This document shows, piece by piece, positions 52,095 through 63,637 of a stretch of DNA of 64,000 nt. The stretch comes from Wuchereria bancrofti (taxonomy: Eukaryota > Nematoda > Chromadorea > Rhabditida > Onchocercidae), in the NCBI GenBank assembly GCA_005281725.1, contig SSBO01000009.1:11265460-11329459 (forward strand). Reading direction: 5' to 3'. The position numbers were made by a program, and so were the translations under genes. Under the pieces are notes generated by a model that made no database searches, was not told the origin of the DNA, and worked only from the letters and a program-made list of their open reading frames with translations. The number at the start of each line of letters is the position of its first letter. The stretch's first letter is position 1.

Positions 52095-53640
52095 CAGACA
52101 CACTTACCGATATTTAGCGGTGATCCAAAAGGATGAAGGCACTTTTGGAACAGTTCCGATGCCACAGTCTATCACTTCACAAACTGAGTTATTTAATGTT
52201 CTCTCTAAAAGAAGAAGTCCTTTAGCTGTTGGGGGCAACAATATTGCTTCTCAGAACTAAGACAGCATTAGAAAGAATTTAATCGAAAATTTTGGAAAGA
52301 CATCCGTTATAACTATTTTGATTTAAATGCGATAATTTGTCAACTGAGAACCAATTTAATAATGCTTAATTTTAAATCACAAGTTGGTACCCATTCTTGT
52401 AATTATCTTTGTGGGAGTAGGCAAGATCGAAGGGAGATATAGAATTATACCTATCTTCGTCAATTCAACATGTAAGCAAATATGTAGAAGAAATGTGTGG
52501 CTTTTGAAATTTACATGATGAATCATCTGAAATCTAAAATTTTTTGAATTAGGAAAGCTTTGGGTTTTAAAAGATTTTCAAAAACAGTTGAATCTTTTCT
52601 TTTTGAATATTTACTTTCTAATTTTTTTTTTTTTTTTGAATTGCGTTCAAATTTAAACTTCTTCTTTGTTTTTTAAAATTGCTAGAGTTTTATTCGAGGT
52701 ATCAAATTTTCGGATTTTTTTTTTTTTTTGGAATTATTTGACATTTGAATTTTTTATTTTCAAATTAGATTTTCCTAATTCTCTTGTTTTTTGAGTTTTT
52801 CAATTATTGAAATTGTTTGAATTCTTTGTATCATCAGAAATTGTTTTTTGGTTTTGATTTCAAGCATGTTTTGTAATCAAATTTTAAATGCTTCCACTTA
52901 TAATTTACTAACTTTGTACTAACTTTGCACACGTTTTCTTTGGTTTGAAGAACATAAACAGACCAGTCACCGAAGATAACATAATGCTGTCGTTTCCAAA
53001 AGAGTTTCATTCGGAGTGATTTCATTCCCCTTTCCACTAAGCAGCCACACTCAATTACCGTTTAAAAACTCATTTGAGCGAAACTGCCATTACAGATTCG
53101 AAAAAAAAGAGCCTTAGATAAATTTTACATCCAATTTACCGTTCATGACACAACCCAATAACTGAGATATTTATACAACGACAACAGGAATGTACATGCC
53201 GGAATTACACAAACACTATTAAAATTGAGGACAGAATTCTGGATACCCAAAGGTAGTAGAATCAAAACTAACCGAAATCGAAACCATTCAAACTCCCAGT
53301 CATGCTGAGTCTTTCAAAAACTCGAGTCATACGTTCTCGAACATTTGCATACGTTGGAATAGATTATTTCTATTAAAACTGAGATCGACAATACCAAAAG
53401 ATGGGTGGCGCTTTTTACATGTTTCACAACAAGAGAACAAGAGAAGTCCATTTAGAAATTGATAGAAAATCTATCGGCCGAAAGTTTTTTGCACATATTA
53501 AGATTTGTTGTCCGAAGAGATTATCCTAAATTAATCTTGAGCAATAATGTTAGCCAATTCCAATTAGTTTTCCAGACCATTATAAAGGAATGATATGACA
53601 AAATACATACACCCAGTTGATTTCGTTTCATCCAAGCTTT
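52095..53640 (+). mobile_element. decayed BEL/Pao-type LTR retrotransposon remnant
   Basis: Two ends of a Pao-type polyprotein are recognisable in one orientation. At 52104-52260 the frames resemble the gag segment beginning LPIFSGDPKG, with later words HFWNSS and AVGG in shifted frames. At 53200-53600 the frames resemble the integrase region: RTEFWIPKGSR, KRWVALFTCFTTR, ENLSAESFLHILR and YPKLILSNN. Stops and frameshifts interrupt every segment. The intervening 0.9 kb is too short to hold protease, reverse transcriptase and RNase H and shows none of them. No terminal repeats were recognised. The element is a dead, internally deleted fossil. The family name rests on these motifs, not on a search. 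Confidence 0.75.
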
Positions 53641-54529
53641 CCCCAATGTTCCAATCCCTAACGACAAAGAATTGGAAGAATTTTCAAACCAGAACCAAAG
53701 AGAAACTTATTAAGTATTGGTCAAATATTTTCAAGGCTTTAGATACATTTTAGAACACATGGATACATTTCATGGAATCACATGGATACTTTAGATACAT
53801 TTCTTCGTTTAGTTGACTTCCCTAATCATACCTTTTGTTATAAATTACTGCTCAAGGAGTTATCCCAATTGTTTTTTTTTTTTTTTCAATTTAACTCTAC
53901 AATCTCTATTCGAATCAGATTGTATTTCAGACAGCTACCAATTACCAATCATCAAAATTTAGAATTTTTTGATTTCAATTCACGTGGTTGAAGTGAATTA
54001 ATTGGAACAGGAAAATGAATAAAATTCAAGATAAATTGCAGAGTATGATATCGTCATCAAGTCATGACATCCGGCAATAAGACGAAACTCAAACTACTGT
54101 AACACATTATTGCCCCTTGCAGGGCTTCCAAAAAATATGTTAACAATCATGAATGCTCTCCTGCACGGAAATCTTTAGTAAAAGGCGAAAGATTTTCTCG
54201 GTCAAATGCAGGAGAGCAAGACGAATACATACAACATTGAATCAGTGTTATAGCCAATTTCGCAAAGATTTTGCAGTGGTTCAGTGGACGAAAGAGACGA
54301 ACAGAGAAAAGTATTCTCAGTTGCGATACGGTTGAATGCGATAGTGGAGTTCCATTTTAGAATTCATTTAGTCCCACTACCAATTAGCACTTTTACTCTC
54401 GATGTCGTTGCAAGTGATGCATTGGAAGAGAAAAAGAGAGTGCTCTCTATACATCTGCTAAAAAATTTTAAAACCTATCCGAAGTTTGCTGCAACGTGAA
54501 CTATTATTCAATAGTGTGGTGGTTGCAGT
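53641..54529. other. interval between Pao remnant and U2 snRNA
   Basis: No gene was recognised. The 300 bases before 54530 should contain the snRNA promoter (proximal sequence element). No element could be identified with confidence. Confidence 0.4.
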
Positions 54530-54735
54530 ATCGCTTCTCGGCCTATTGGCTAAGATCAAAGTGTAGTATCTGTTCTTATCAGCTTAATCTCTGATATGTG
54601 ATCAATCGATCACTTCGAGATTATTCTATTTTTGAGACCATGGTGGGTTTGAAGGGGCTTGCTCCTCACCTACCGCGGGTCGACCCGGTATTGCACCTAC
54701 CTCCGGGAACGGCCCATTCACCCTTTGGGGTGAAA
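54530..54735 (+). ncRNA. U2: U2 small nuclear RNA
   Basis: The 5' end ATCGCTTCTCGGCC and the following TTGGCTAAGATCAAAGTG match U2 almost base for base. The branch-point recognition sequence GTAGTA is intact, followed by TCTGTTCTTATCAG. A Sm-site-like ATTTTTGAG lies near 54629. The 3' half keeps the stem III/IV blocks (GGGGCTTGCTCC, GGTATTGCAC, CTCCGGGAACGG) and ends with a TTCACCC/GGGTGAA hairpin. The extra A in GATCAAAG is also seen in nematode U2. U2 pairs with the intron branch site in the spliceosome. Stem II/Sm flanking bases are unusual enough that a pseudogene cannot be fully excluded, but the functional regions are intact. The 3' end is approximate. Confidence 0.9.
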
Positions 54736-56012
54736 ACTGGACTGCTTCATTTTGGTAATGAAGGAGAAGACGCTAGGATAAATAATATATGCTGATGATG
54801 AAAATGAGATCACAAATTTATCTCATCGCATTATTGAACATATTGATGATTTTGATGAGAAAGGAAAGCAAAACATTCACCATACACAGTAACTCTGTTT
54901 CGTCCAGTGTCACATAAGACTGCCCAGCGCATCTTTTCAAATGTTTTTGGTAGTATTCTATGGCCAGATTACGAACAGCAATAGCCATTGTCAAAATTAA
55001 ATATTATTGGACAAATAAAACTTGAATTGTTAATTAATCAACAGTACACATATATAAAATGTATCAATATATATGATGTCAGAAAACCGAAAAAATATTT
55101 ATTACACACATTAAATGTTTAGAATATTTCTAAGTCATCATTATAAACCAATTCGTTATTCCTTTGTTATTTCCCATTTTTGAAACAATGAATCCTTTAT
55201 CTAAACCTGAAATCGTAAATGTACATCTGTCTTCATTGTAATGTTAATCTGTTAAGCCAAGCCCACTTTCTACATCTTTAAAAATCTTCTTTGATCAATT
55301 GATAAAAAAGAAACGATTGGTAGGCAGGTGGCAGTCTTCTCATCCTGCTACTTAATAGTACCATTTTCATTTCCTCCGCTGTTTCTATTATTGAACTGTA
55401 TGTAGTGTCGATTCACATTCTGAAAGAAAATAAACGATAGCTAGGTCGATCTTGCTTGCAAACAAAAAGCAAAGAGTTCAATTCAAGTTCTACAAACTTA
55501 AAGTAAGTCCAGTGAACTTAACTAACACAAATTATCTATTCTTCTAACCAAAAAGATATTTCAAATTTACGACAAGACCTTTCTCAACACATTCGTCTCC
55601 AAACTACAACCAAAAAAGGTTCCTTAACCAATGACATACGATTTCAAAACACTTTATTTATATTCGTGAGAAAGATGAGCTGAAACATCTTCAATGCTAA
55701 GTTGACAGGGTTGATATATCCTTAACTCTCTGCTCTTCAAAAGTGATTTCTGCTTTCTTCTTATTCAAGCGGTTTTCAGCTATTTATGGTGGCCCAGAAA
55801 TGAAAAGTAAATACTGACTTTGTAAATTAATTGGTTATCATTCCAGCAACTATATCATATCGATAAAAGCAATACATATAGTACTTTATGGAAGAAAATA
55901 TACTTTAAAACAAAACAAAACAATAAAAGGTTAAGAACTGGAGTTCTTTTTAAAATCCTGCCGATATAGTGAAAAGACATTCGAAGTTATGGGGAATACA
56001 AGCCAGATGTGG
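54736..56012. other. interval between U2 and the MLT-10-like gene
   Basis: No gene was recognised. The right end is probably 3' UTR of the minus-strand MLT-10-like gene (AATAAA-like words on the minus strand). Confidence 0.4.
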
Positions 56013-59000
56013 TCAACTTCCCACACTAGGTGAAAACAGTACCGTGACACCTTTACCGGTCGAATTGAATGAGGGTGAGAAAGCGCTTGGTGAAAAGACT
56101 ACAAGAGCAATATAAGATGGAGAAAAGAAAGACGGTGAAAGGGCAAATGGACTTGCGACCAAAGCGCCAAGTGCGGATGGTGAAAAGATGGAAGGATTTA
56201 GGGCAAATGGACTCAAAATAGCTGGTGAAAGTACAGATGGTGATACAATACCTGGTGATAATGAGCTGGGCGACAAAACAGATGGTGCCAGTGCAGCAGG
56301 ACTTAAGATGCCTGGATTAAGGGAAAATGGTGACAGGATAAGAGCAGCAAATGCTACTGGTGACAAAACCGCAGGACTGAGTACACTTGGAGACAAGATT
56401 GTGGCAAGGAACGCACCTGGACTTAATATAGAAGGACCTAGAGCTGATGGAGAAAAAATTGTTAGTGCAAATGCTGCAGGTGACAGAACGGATGGTGCTC
56501 CGCCTGGATTGAGAATATTAGTAACGAAGGCTGAGGGAGAAAGTACGTTTTGTCGTTTTCGACGTATTTTCAAAGAAGAATGCATCTTCGCCATATTACG
56601 GATATCATTAAGGATGTGCCGGTGCATGTCATCTTCACTTAGTGACAAGAAGAAATCCAACGCTTTGCTGTCGTTTAAAGGTGACTGTGGGCCATAGAAC
56701 ATCATCAGCTGCTTTGGGGTCATCATCGAGAATCCGGTTGTATTGAAGTCCATTAACTGTAGTATTTATATTATTGACTGAGGTGGTCAAACAATTTGTC
56801 GAATTAAAAATGTTGATAATTTTCATTCTTCGGCAACTCATGCCGGTAATGACCTCGAAACCAAAAATAATAGTTTTTAAATATGAACGTAATTTGAAAA
56901 TTTCATTTTGCATCTTTTCCAAAGAATTTATTACGAAGAAAACAACCCAACCTGTTTCGGCGTAAGTGAATGTGTCAAGTTTTCGAAAAGTTCCACTTTC
57001 CTGGCCAATTCAGGGTCAAATTCGGTTACATTTTCCTTTGTAAAAAACATCGGTTGACCATCTATTCCACGTGGCATTGATTTATAACCGGGTGGTAGCC
57101 AACCCAATTCATCTTTTTCCTGAATATTTTCCAGAAAATTATTACCTCAAACTGAATGCTTAACTGAAAACTCCTGATAAGAGGTATCAATAAATAAAAC
57201 CTCCAATTTATGTATTGCATCAGTTGTACCGGATGCTTCTATAATAAAGTTTAGCCATTCCTCGTAATCCCTGTTACCGGCAACTTTCAACAATTCCGGA
57301 ATACTGGTTAGTGCTTCTAAACCTTTGCCTTTATCGTGCATGCTGAACAGCGATGGAGATAAGATGCTAATCTGAAAGAAAAATTTATTTTGCTCCAAAT
57401 CAGCAAAGTGAATAATCAGCAGATCGCTAAGAAGAATGAACTTCAGACGGTTAACGGTGCAAAAAGCGAACAGTTCAAAATATCCGGAATAATTCAAAGT
57501 CCAGTAAGCATACCTGATCATTAACATTGTCAGGTACCAATGATAACAGACGAGGTGAACCAAATCTGAGTGTCTTATTTTCTAGTTTAGTACCATTGGC
57601 ACCATTAAGAACCATTGCAAGTTTAACTGCTCGTCGAAAGAGTCGAACAATTTCCAAAGTCTTTTTTGTTTTCACATTGTTTTTATCCAAACCTTGCAGA
57701 AGATGATCCGATATATGTAATTCTTTCGCTAAGAGTTTTTCTTCCTGAAAGAATAGAATTAAATAAAATTAAAAGTTTTACATTTCGAGATTCCGTTTTG
57801 TTTCGCATTGCATTGAAACGAGAACAGGAATCGAGCAAGGAGACACAATCCATTTGTCAGAATTATTGAATTCAATCTGAGAATTTGCTTAAAAGTGCCC
57901 ACCGGTGTTAGTTTTGGTTCCGCATTTTTGAGATTCAGTGGAAATCGTTTCTGTAATTGCTCAGCGAAATCATTTTTTTCTTGTTGTCGTCGTTTCAAAC
58001 TTTCGATTTCATACATCGTTTTCTTCCATCTAAATTACTGTTTTTTTTTTGAAATGGAACTAAAAATAATTTTACATTGCTTAGCTCTCATTTGAAACAA
58101 TTTCATTCTTTATAGTGTTAAGTTCTAAGAAAATCGTTGCAAAGCTCAAAACTAACGATGAATTCGGGTCCTTATTTTTGATAACTCTTGTCATCTTCGA
58201 TAAGTATTTGCCGATAATGCCAAAGGGTGTCAAATGTTCGTATTCAGTATGTAACTTATAACTGTGTCGATTGATTACACTTCGCCGTGTTCGGAATTCC
58301 ACCTGTTCCTTTTCCTCGCTTCGATTGAAATCGATGTGATGTGATTCAGATTGGATAATAGCACCGACTATCTTCTTTTTTCCATCCATTAATTTTTGCA
58401 GCTTTTGCATATGGGAAACTGTACGAAGAGAAGAATGTTAATTAAATTGCTCCAATTAAGCATCAATTTAAGTAATAACTTATATTATGCATCCAATACA
58501 AGTTTTAAGTATTGAAGTGATTATATCTTCCATCAGAAGTGTGAAAAGTTGCATTAATAGTTGACGTAAGTGTGTTCTAAGACGTGAAACGATACTTCTT
58601 GTAGAATCCATCTGTTTCGGCTTTGCATCAATGGCTCGGACTACACATCTTGCCTGTTCGTAAATGTCCTGTGCACCTTGTGAACACTTTTGCAATCGAT
58701 TCCGTTCATATTCGTTCAACTTGTTTAGACTGAAGTAAACATTTTTCTAGTAAAGAATGTTAATTTTAAACTGAAAGTAATAATTGGATGTGACACCGAG
58801 ATCAATAACTGGGCTTTATGTTTCTTTTTGTGTTTCTATCTCTCTTTTTCTTTCAAAGAGGATTTTCTGATAAGCCCATCTGCAAAAAGCAAATTTATAT
58901 TTAAATTCATGTCACACATGAGAGTAAAGGTGACAAAAAAAGAACTGACCGCTGAGTGGCAATGCAAGCCATCATACTGCTTATTCCCTGATGAATCCAT

Positions 59001-59340
59001 CGTTCAATGAGTTCAACTGCGGCCTCTTTTGAAATTGGAATATTTAACTTTTTACCGTCATAATATTGCGCACCCGGCATTGTTTCTCGCGTGTATTGGA
59101 TAGAACTTGAAACCGATCCAACGATGCTGCCTTAATGGGTGAATGGATGAAGTAGGTACACAGCTATCGTGATAATAACATGTGTCACCGGAACACATGT
59201 CACAAATCTTATGTTGATAAGAAGATTTCAAGAGAACTTCAACTTACAAACCATCCATATCGCGGGCAGTGTCGCACTCTGTTGTTGGTAAGTTCTCATT
59301 GAGCAATATGTGAAAAATTGCGATTACAAGAGGCAACACC
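56013..59340 (-). CDS. MLT-10-like secreted moulting-cycle protein
   Basis: The exons in order are 59340-59248 (hydrophobic leader, VLPLVIAIFHILL), 59126-58950, 58729-58500, 58418 to about 58104, 58029-57903, 57744-57514, 57371-57201, 57119-56952 and 56756-56013 (stop). The middle exons have the charged, helical DUF644/MLT-10 character: YERNRLQKCS, HLTPFGIIGKYLSK, GNRDYEEWLNFI and LGWLPPGYKSMPRG. The last exon carries about 170 residues of an 8-11 residue repeat built on L/I/V-L/F-S-P (for example ILSPSVLSPAVLSP), the P-x-x-L-S-P type typical of MLT-10 proteins. In C. elegans MLT-10 is secreted by the hypodermis during moulting. The initiator is unresolved: the leader exon starts G-GTG, so the ATG may be split by an upstream intron. 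The exon 4/5 junction does not join in frame as assembled. Confidence 0.82.
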
Positions 59341-60476
59341 CTGAAAAATTAAGCAATTTACCTGTTTGACACTCCCTACTAAAAACTGTAATTCGCAAGC
59401 ATTCGCAAATGATTTGCTTTACATGCGCTTTAATGGAAGCCTCGAATGCAACAGTACTCACAATCTCCAACTGAATCAACGAATATTGGATGATTAGTTG
59501 AATGGATGGATGGATAGATAGATAGATAAATAAAAATAAAAAAAAGATAGGAATGAAATACTCGAAAGAAATGGAAAGCAAAATTGTGATGACGCATACT
59601 CGGTTGTAGGTAACTTTATGCATAAACATTAAATAAGTGTAAATATGCATAGACACAATATGTTGAATCCAGCAAAATATTGCCTCCATCACACTATTCG
59701 TTATTTCTCAAAAAGAATAACTTCGTTCATCCTAAATCTTTCATTAAGAAGGAACTCGAAAGAAGTGTAATACTATTTGATTGAGTAGCATCGACAGAAT
59801 GATTCCTTATCGATAACTTGGAAAATGGAACGCCTTTATTTAATTATGTTTTTTTTCTTTTTTTTCGCGTATCATGAATATCTTCGTAGTTAATGATATC
59901 CGCCATGTGTTTTGACACCGATGATAGATCTGGTAATATTATTTTTGGCAACAAGAATTGTAATAGTTTGGTTAATCGGCCGACGTTTTATTGTGATTTC
60001 AATTCTCTTGTGGAAATGGCTCATGTCTAAAGAGTTAATTGCTGACTGTTTCTTGTTCACATATTTTTACAAATTTAACGAATCAATCACTAAGACTTCT
60101 TTAAGTTCATGAAATAAATAATTAGTAGTAAGCTATTGTATTAAGAAAAAAAATTGTACTTAAATCAGGAATGTAATTGGAAACGCAAAAAGAAGATATT
60201 CATATTTTTGATTGACTGACTATTGCATCTGTTGTATTTTACTGACTATAATAAATCTTTGTAAATGAAACTTTAGGCTAAATATGGTGAGTTCTTCTAG
60301 TTTGAGAAATAACATTCAATGGTTAAGGTGTTCTGGTTGTCATTGTTTACTAAACATNTTAAAAAATAAAATTACTAGAAGTACTTAAATGATAGCTAAG
60401 CTTAAAATTAGAATTAAACAAGGAAATAAGCTTTGAATGAAATATTTAGCTAAAATTTAATTTTATACATTTACAG
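59341..60476. other. interval with an unresolved base at 60358
   Basis: It lies between the MLT-10-like leader exon and the nuclear receptor exons. It should hold the MLT-10-like start and promoter, with TAGA repeats near 59513-59527. A single N at 60358 probably marks a contig join, so linkage across it depends on scaffolding. Confidence 0.5.
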
Positions 60477-63400
60477 TAGCAAAAGGTTTATCAAGTGGAA
60501 GCGTTATGGATATTTTAGCAACACGTCGACGTATATTTGGCGCATTGGAACATTATGTTAGCACGAAGATTCCAACTGATGTAAACAGAATTGGTGATCT
60601 TACATTCTTCATATTATCACCTTTACAGGTTATTAATTAATTAATTCATCACATTTTTACTGATGAATTAATTAATTCATTATATTTATTAATGAAATAC
60701 ACTCTGATATTCTAAAAATTCCATTCTACTAGTAAGATTTATTCGTTAAATTTCATTAATTTTTTTAGAGCAATTAATTAGTTGAAAGATGAAGTATAAC
60801 TTTAGAAATTTTACGTATAGTTTAGCATATGCAGTTGAGATAATTGCCAATAAAATATATTTCCATTTTAATTATTCCGATAATTAAACGAATAATTGTG
60901 ATAGGTTGTCAGTATGGTTAAAATAAGAACTTATTCTAATAAACTTTCACTCAAAAGTAATCATATCAAATTATCGCTGATTCTCTGGAGTAGTATAATA
61001 ATTTAATTATCTCGCAGATATTACGAAAAACCGTTTTAATTTAACAATTCTTTTTTTTTTTGTTTTTGAAGTGTTTTTTAATATTTCTTACTAACTCTTT
61101 TTCCATATCAGCTACATTTCTGAAAATTAAAAAAACCCTTCCTCATAAGCTGTGTGATTTCTACCAGTTTCAGGCATTAGCGAATGCGGTCTGTGAGGAT
61201 GTTCTTGTATTCAAATTATCAGGTGTTGCAAATATTGATCAATTAATGGAGGAATTAATTTTAACTGAAACGAAAGAACGAAAAATTTCTGGTCGTTTAA
61301 ATTCTGGTAACTTTTTATAATCTATTTATGAAAATTAAAGATGAAATATTTCGTAAATTTTCATCCAAGCTTGTTTTTTGTTTTTTGAAATACATTTTAT
61401 ACTTTTATATGAAAGCCTATTTTGCATTTTTTATATTTTTTCTTCTTGCACTTAGTCAACAGATAAATCAAATTAATCGGTTGAAATAAGAGTCTGAGTA
61501 GTTAGATGTTAGATGAATAAAAACTAATTTTATTTTAAAAAAAGGAAAAATGTTTTGAAAAGATTGTTTCGCTCTTTTTTTATTCCTTTCCAGAATATTT
61601 ATCAATNCAGGTTATTAATTAATTAATTCATCACATTTTTACTGATGAATTAATTAATTCATTATATTTATTAATGAAATACACTCTGATATTCTAAAAA
61701 TTCCATTCTACTAGTAAGATTTATTCGTTAAATTTCATTAATTTTTTTAGAGCAATTAATTAGTTGAAAGATGAAGTATAACTTTAGAAATTTTACGTAT
61801 AGTTTAGCATATGCAGTTGAGATAATTGCCAATAAAATATATTTCCATTTTAATTATTCCGATAATTAAACGAATAATTGTGATAGGTTGTCAGTATGGT
61901 TAAAATAAGAACTTATTCTAATAAACTTTCACTCAAAAGTAATCATATCAAATTATCGCTGATTCTCTGGAGTAGTATAATAATTTAATTATCTCGCAGA
62001 TATTACGAAAAACCGTTTTAATTTAACAATTCTTTTTTTTTTTGTTTTTGAAGTGTTTTTTAATATTTCTTACTAACTCTTTTTCCATATCAGCTACATT
62101 TCTGAAAATTAAAAAAACCCTTCCTCATAAGCTGTGTGATTTCTACCAGTTTCAGGCATTAGCGAATGCGGTCTGTGAGGATGTTCTTGTATTCAAATTA
62201 TCAGGTGTTGCAAATATTGATCAATTAATGGAGGAATTAATTTTAACTGAAACGAAAGAACGAAAAATTTCTGGTCGTTTAAATTCTGGTAACTTTTTAT
62301 AATCTATTTATGAAAATTAAAGATGAAATATTTCGTAAATTTTCATCCAAGCTTGTTTTTTGTTTTTTGAAATACATTTTATACTTTTATATGAAAGCCT
62401 ATTTTGCATTTTTTATATTTTTTCTTCTTGCACTTAGTCAACAGATAAATCAAATTAATCGGTTGAAATAAGAGTCTGAGTAGTTAGATGTTAGATGAAT
62501 AAAAACTAATTTTATTTTAAAAAAAGGAAAAATGTTTTGAAAAGATTGTTTCGCTCTTTTTTTATTCCTTTCCAGAATATTTATCAATGAAATATTTATA
62601 TTCGGAAAGATTAAAAGCATCTAATTCAAGTAATTCAACTTCATGTGATGGTGCAGAAAGGTTTTTTCTTAAGTTTAAATTAATGCTAACAATAACTCAT
62701 CATTTCTATTTTTCGGATTCTATTCCGGTTATCTTTGATAATTCAAACATATTTGCATATTAAATTATGGTGGAACAAAATTATTCAACTTATAGCAAAT
62801 GATAATTTCAAATATTTGTCGAATTAATTTGAAAATATTCCATGTTTTTTTAAAGTTATAATTCAAAAAAACAAAAGAATTTCAGTTATTAGAATTTATA
62901 ATACCAGTTCTGAAAAAAAATTCGATTATTATATCAGTTCTAAAAAAAAAGAATTTCAAATTATAAAAGTGTAAATTTTATTCTAGCGCTGTTCCAAATC
63001 AATTAAATAATACTTTGATCACATCATCACCTGCTGTTGGCATGATTAATGTTTTCGATGAATCATCATATCGTCGCTATTCACCAACGATCAATACACT
63101 ATCCTCTTTTATTATAGATCCATTCAAAAGGTAATAATTACCTATGAAATATATCTTTTTTTGATAAGTAATAGCTTAGCTTATATATTTTATAATATTT
63201 TATGAGAAAGAATGGGAAACTATAGTTTAGGAACTTAAGTTTTAATAATTTCGAATTAACTACTTAAAAATTAAGTGTTATTAATTACCTAAAAATTAAG
63301 TTACAATAGAATTTATCAATGCTAAAAATTTTTTCATATTTTTCTAATTTTTATCAAAAATCTGTCTTAAAAAAGGAAAAAAAAGCTCTAATTCATCATC

Positions 63401-63637
63401 ATTTTATCATCAAATTTTGAAACTTTACTCATTTGAACAACATATTTTAAATATAATTTAATTAATTTAAATAAGAAATATTTTAGTAATCCATCATCAC
63501 CAATGCAACTTCAATCAACAAATGTTCCCGATATCAATTCTCCAACATATTTATCAACTTGGACGACACAATCATCACATTGTACAGCATATCTTGAAAA
63601 TGATGATTATTTTATAGCTTCATCAATGAATTTATAA
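60477..63637 (+). CDS. nuclear hormone receptor, C-terminal half of HNF4-type ligand-binding domain
   Basis: The exons are 60477-60628, 61174-61306 (duplicated as 62156-62288), 62576-62660, 62987-63130 and 63487-63637 (TAA). The first starts mid-codon, so upstream exons, including the zinc-finger DNA-binding domain, are missing or lie beyond the N at 60358. The signature is the end of the ligand-binding domain: ATRRRIFGALEHYV, RIGDLTFFILSPLQ joined to ALANAVCEDVLVFKLSG, and the AF-2 activation helix LMEELIL. This order is typical of helices 9 to 12 of HNF4-related receptors, a family greatly expanded in nematodes. A tail of about 130 residues, Ser/Asn/Thr-rich, follows as an F domain. Only one of the two 133-bp exon copies can be real, since including both would break the frame. 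Confidence 0.82.
60626..62588. repeat. exact 981-bp direct repeat flanking an N, probable contig overlap
   Basis: 60626-61606 recurs as 61608-62588 at a constant offset of 982, with one unresolved base (61607) between copies. I saw no difference between copies in the segments compared. Confidence 0.93.
60633..60677. repeat. inverted repeat in receptor intron next to the donor
   Basis: TTAATTAATTCATCA and its complement TGATGAATTAATTAA face each other across about 9 bases, beginning within 10 bases of the GT donor at 60629. It is repeated in the second copy near 61615. Confidence 0.8.

Noticed and set aside
54598..54795. 65-codon open frame
   Set aside because: It lies almost entirely inside the U2 snRNA and runs through its conserved stems.
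56188..56697. 169-codon plus-strand open frame
   Set aside because: It is the antisense of the Ser-Pro repeat exon; the repetitive composition removes stops on both strands. No splice or domain support.
59912..60112. 66-codon hydrophobic plus-strand frame before the nuclear receptor
   Set aside because: The hydrophobic composition is common in T-rich DNA; it does not match any receptor domain and is not in a usable phase.
60626..62588. Genuine tandem exon duplication in the nuclear receptor
   Set aside because: The repeat starts exactly at an N, no difference between copies was seen, and both copies together would shift the frame; an assembly overlap explains it better.
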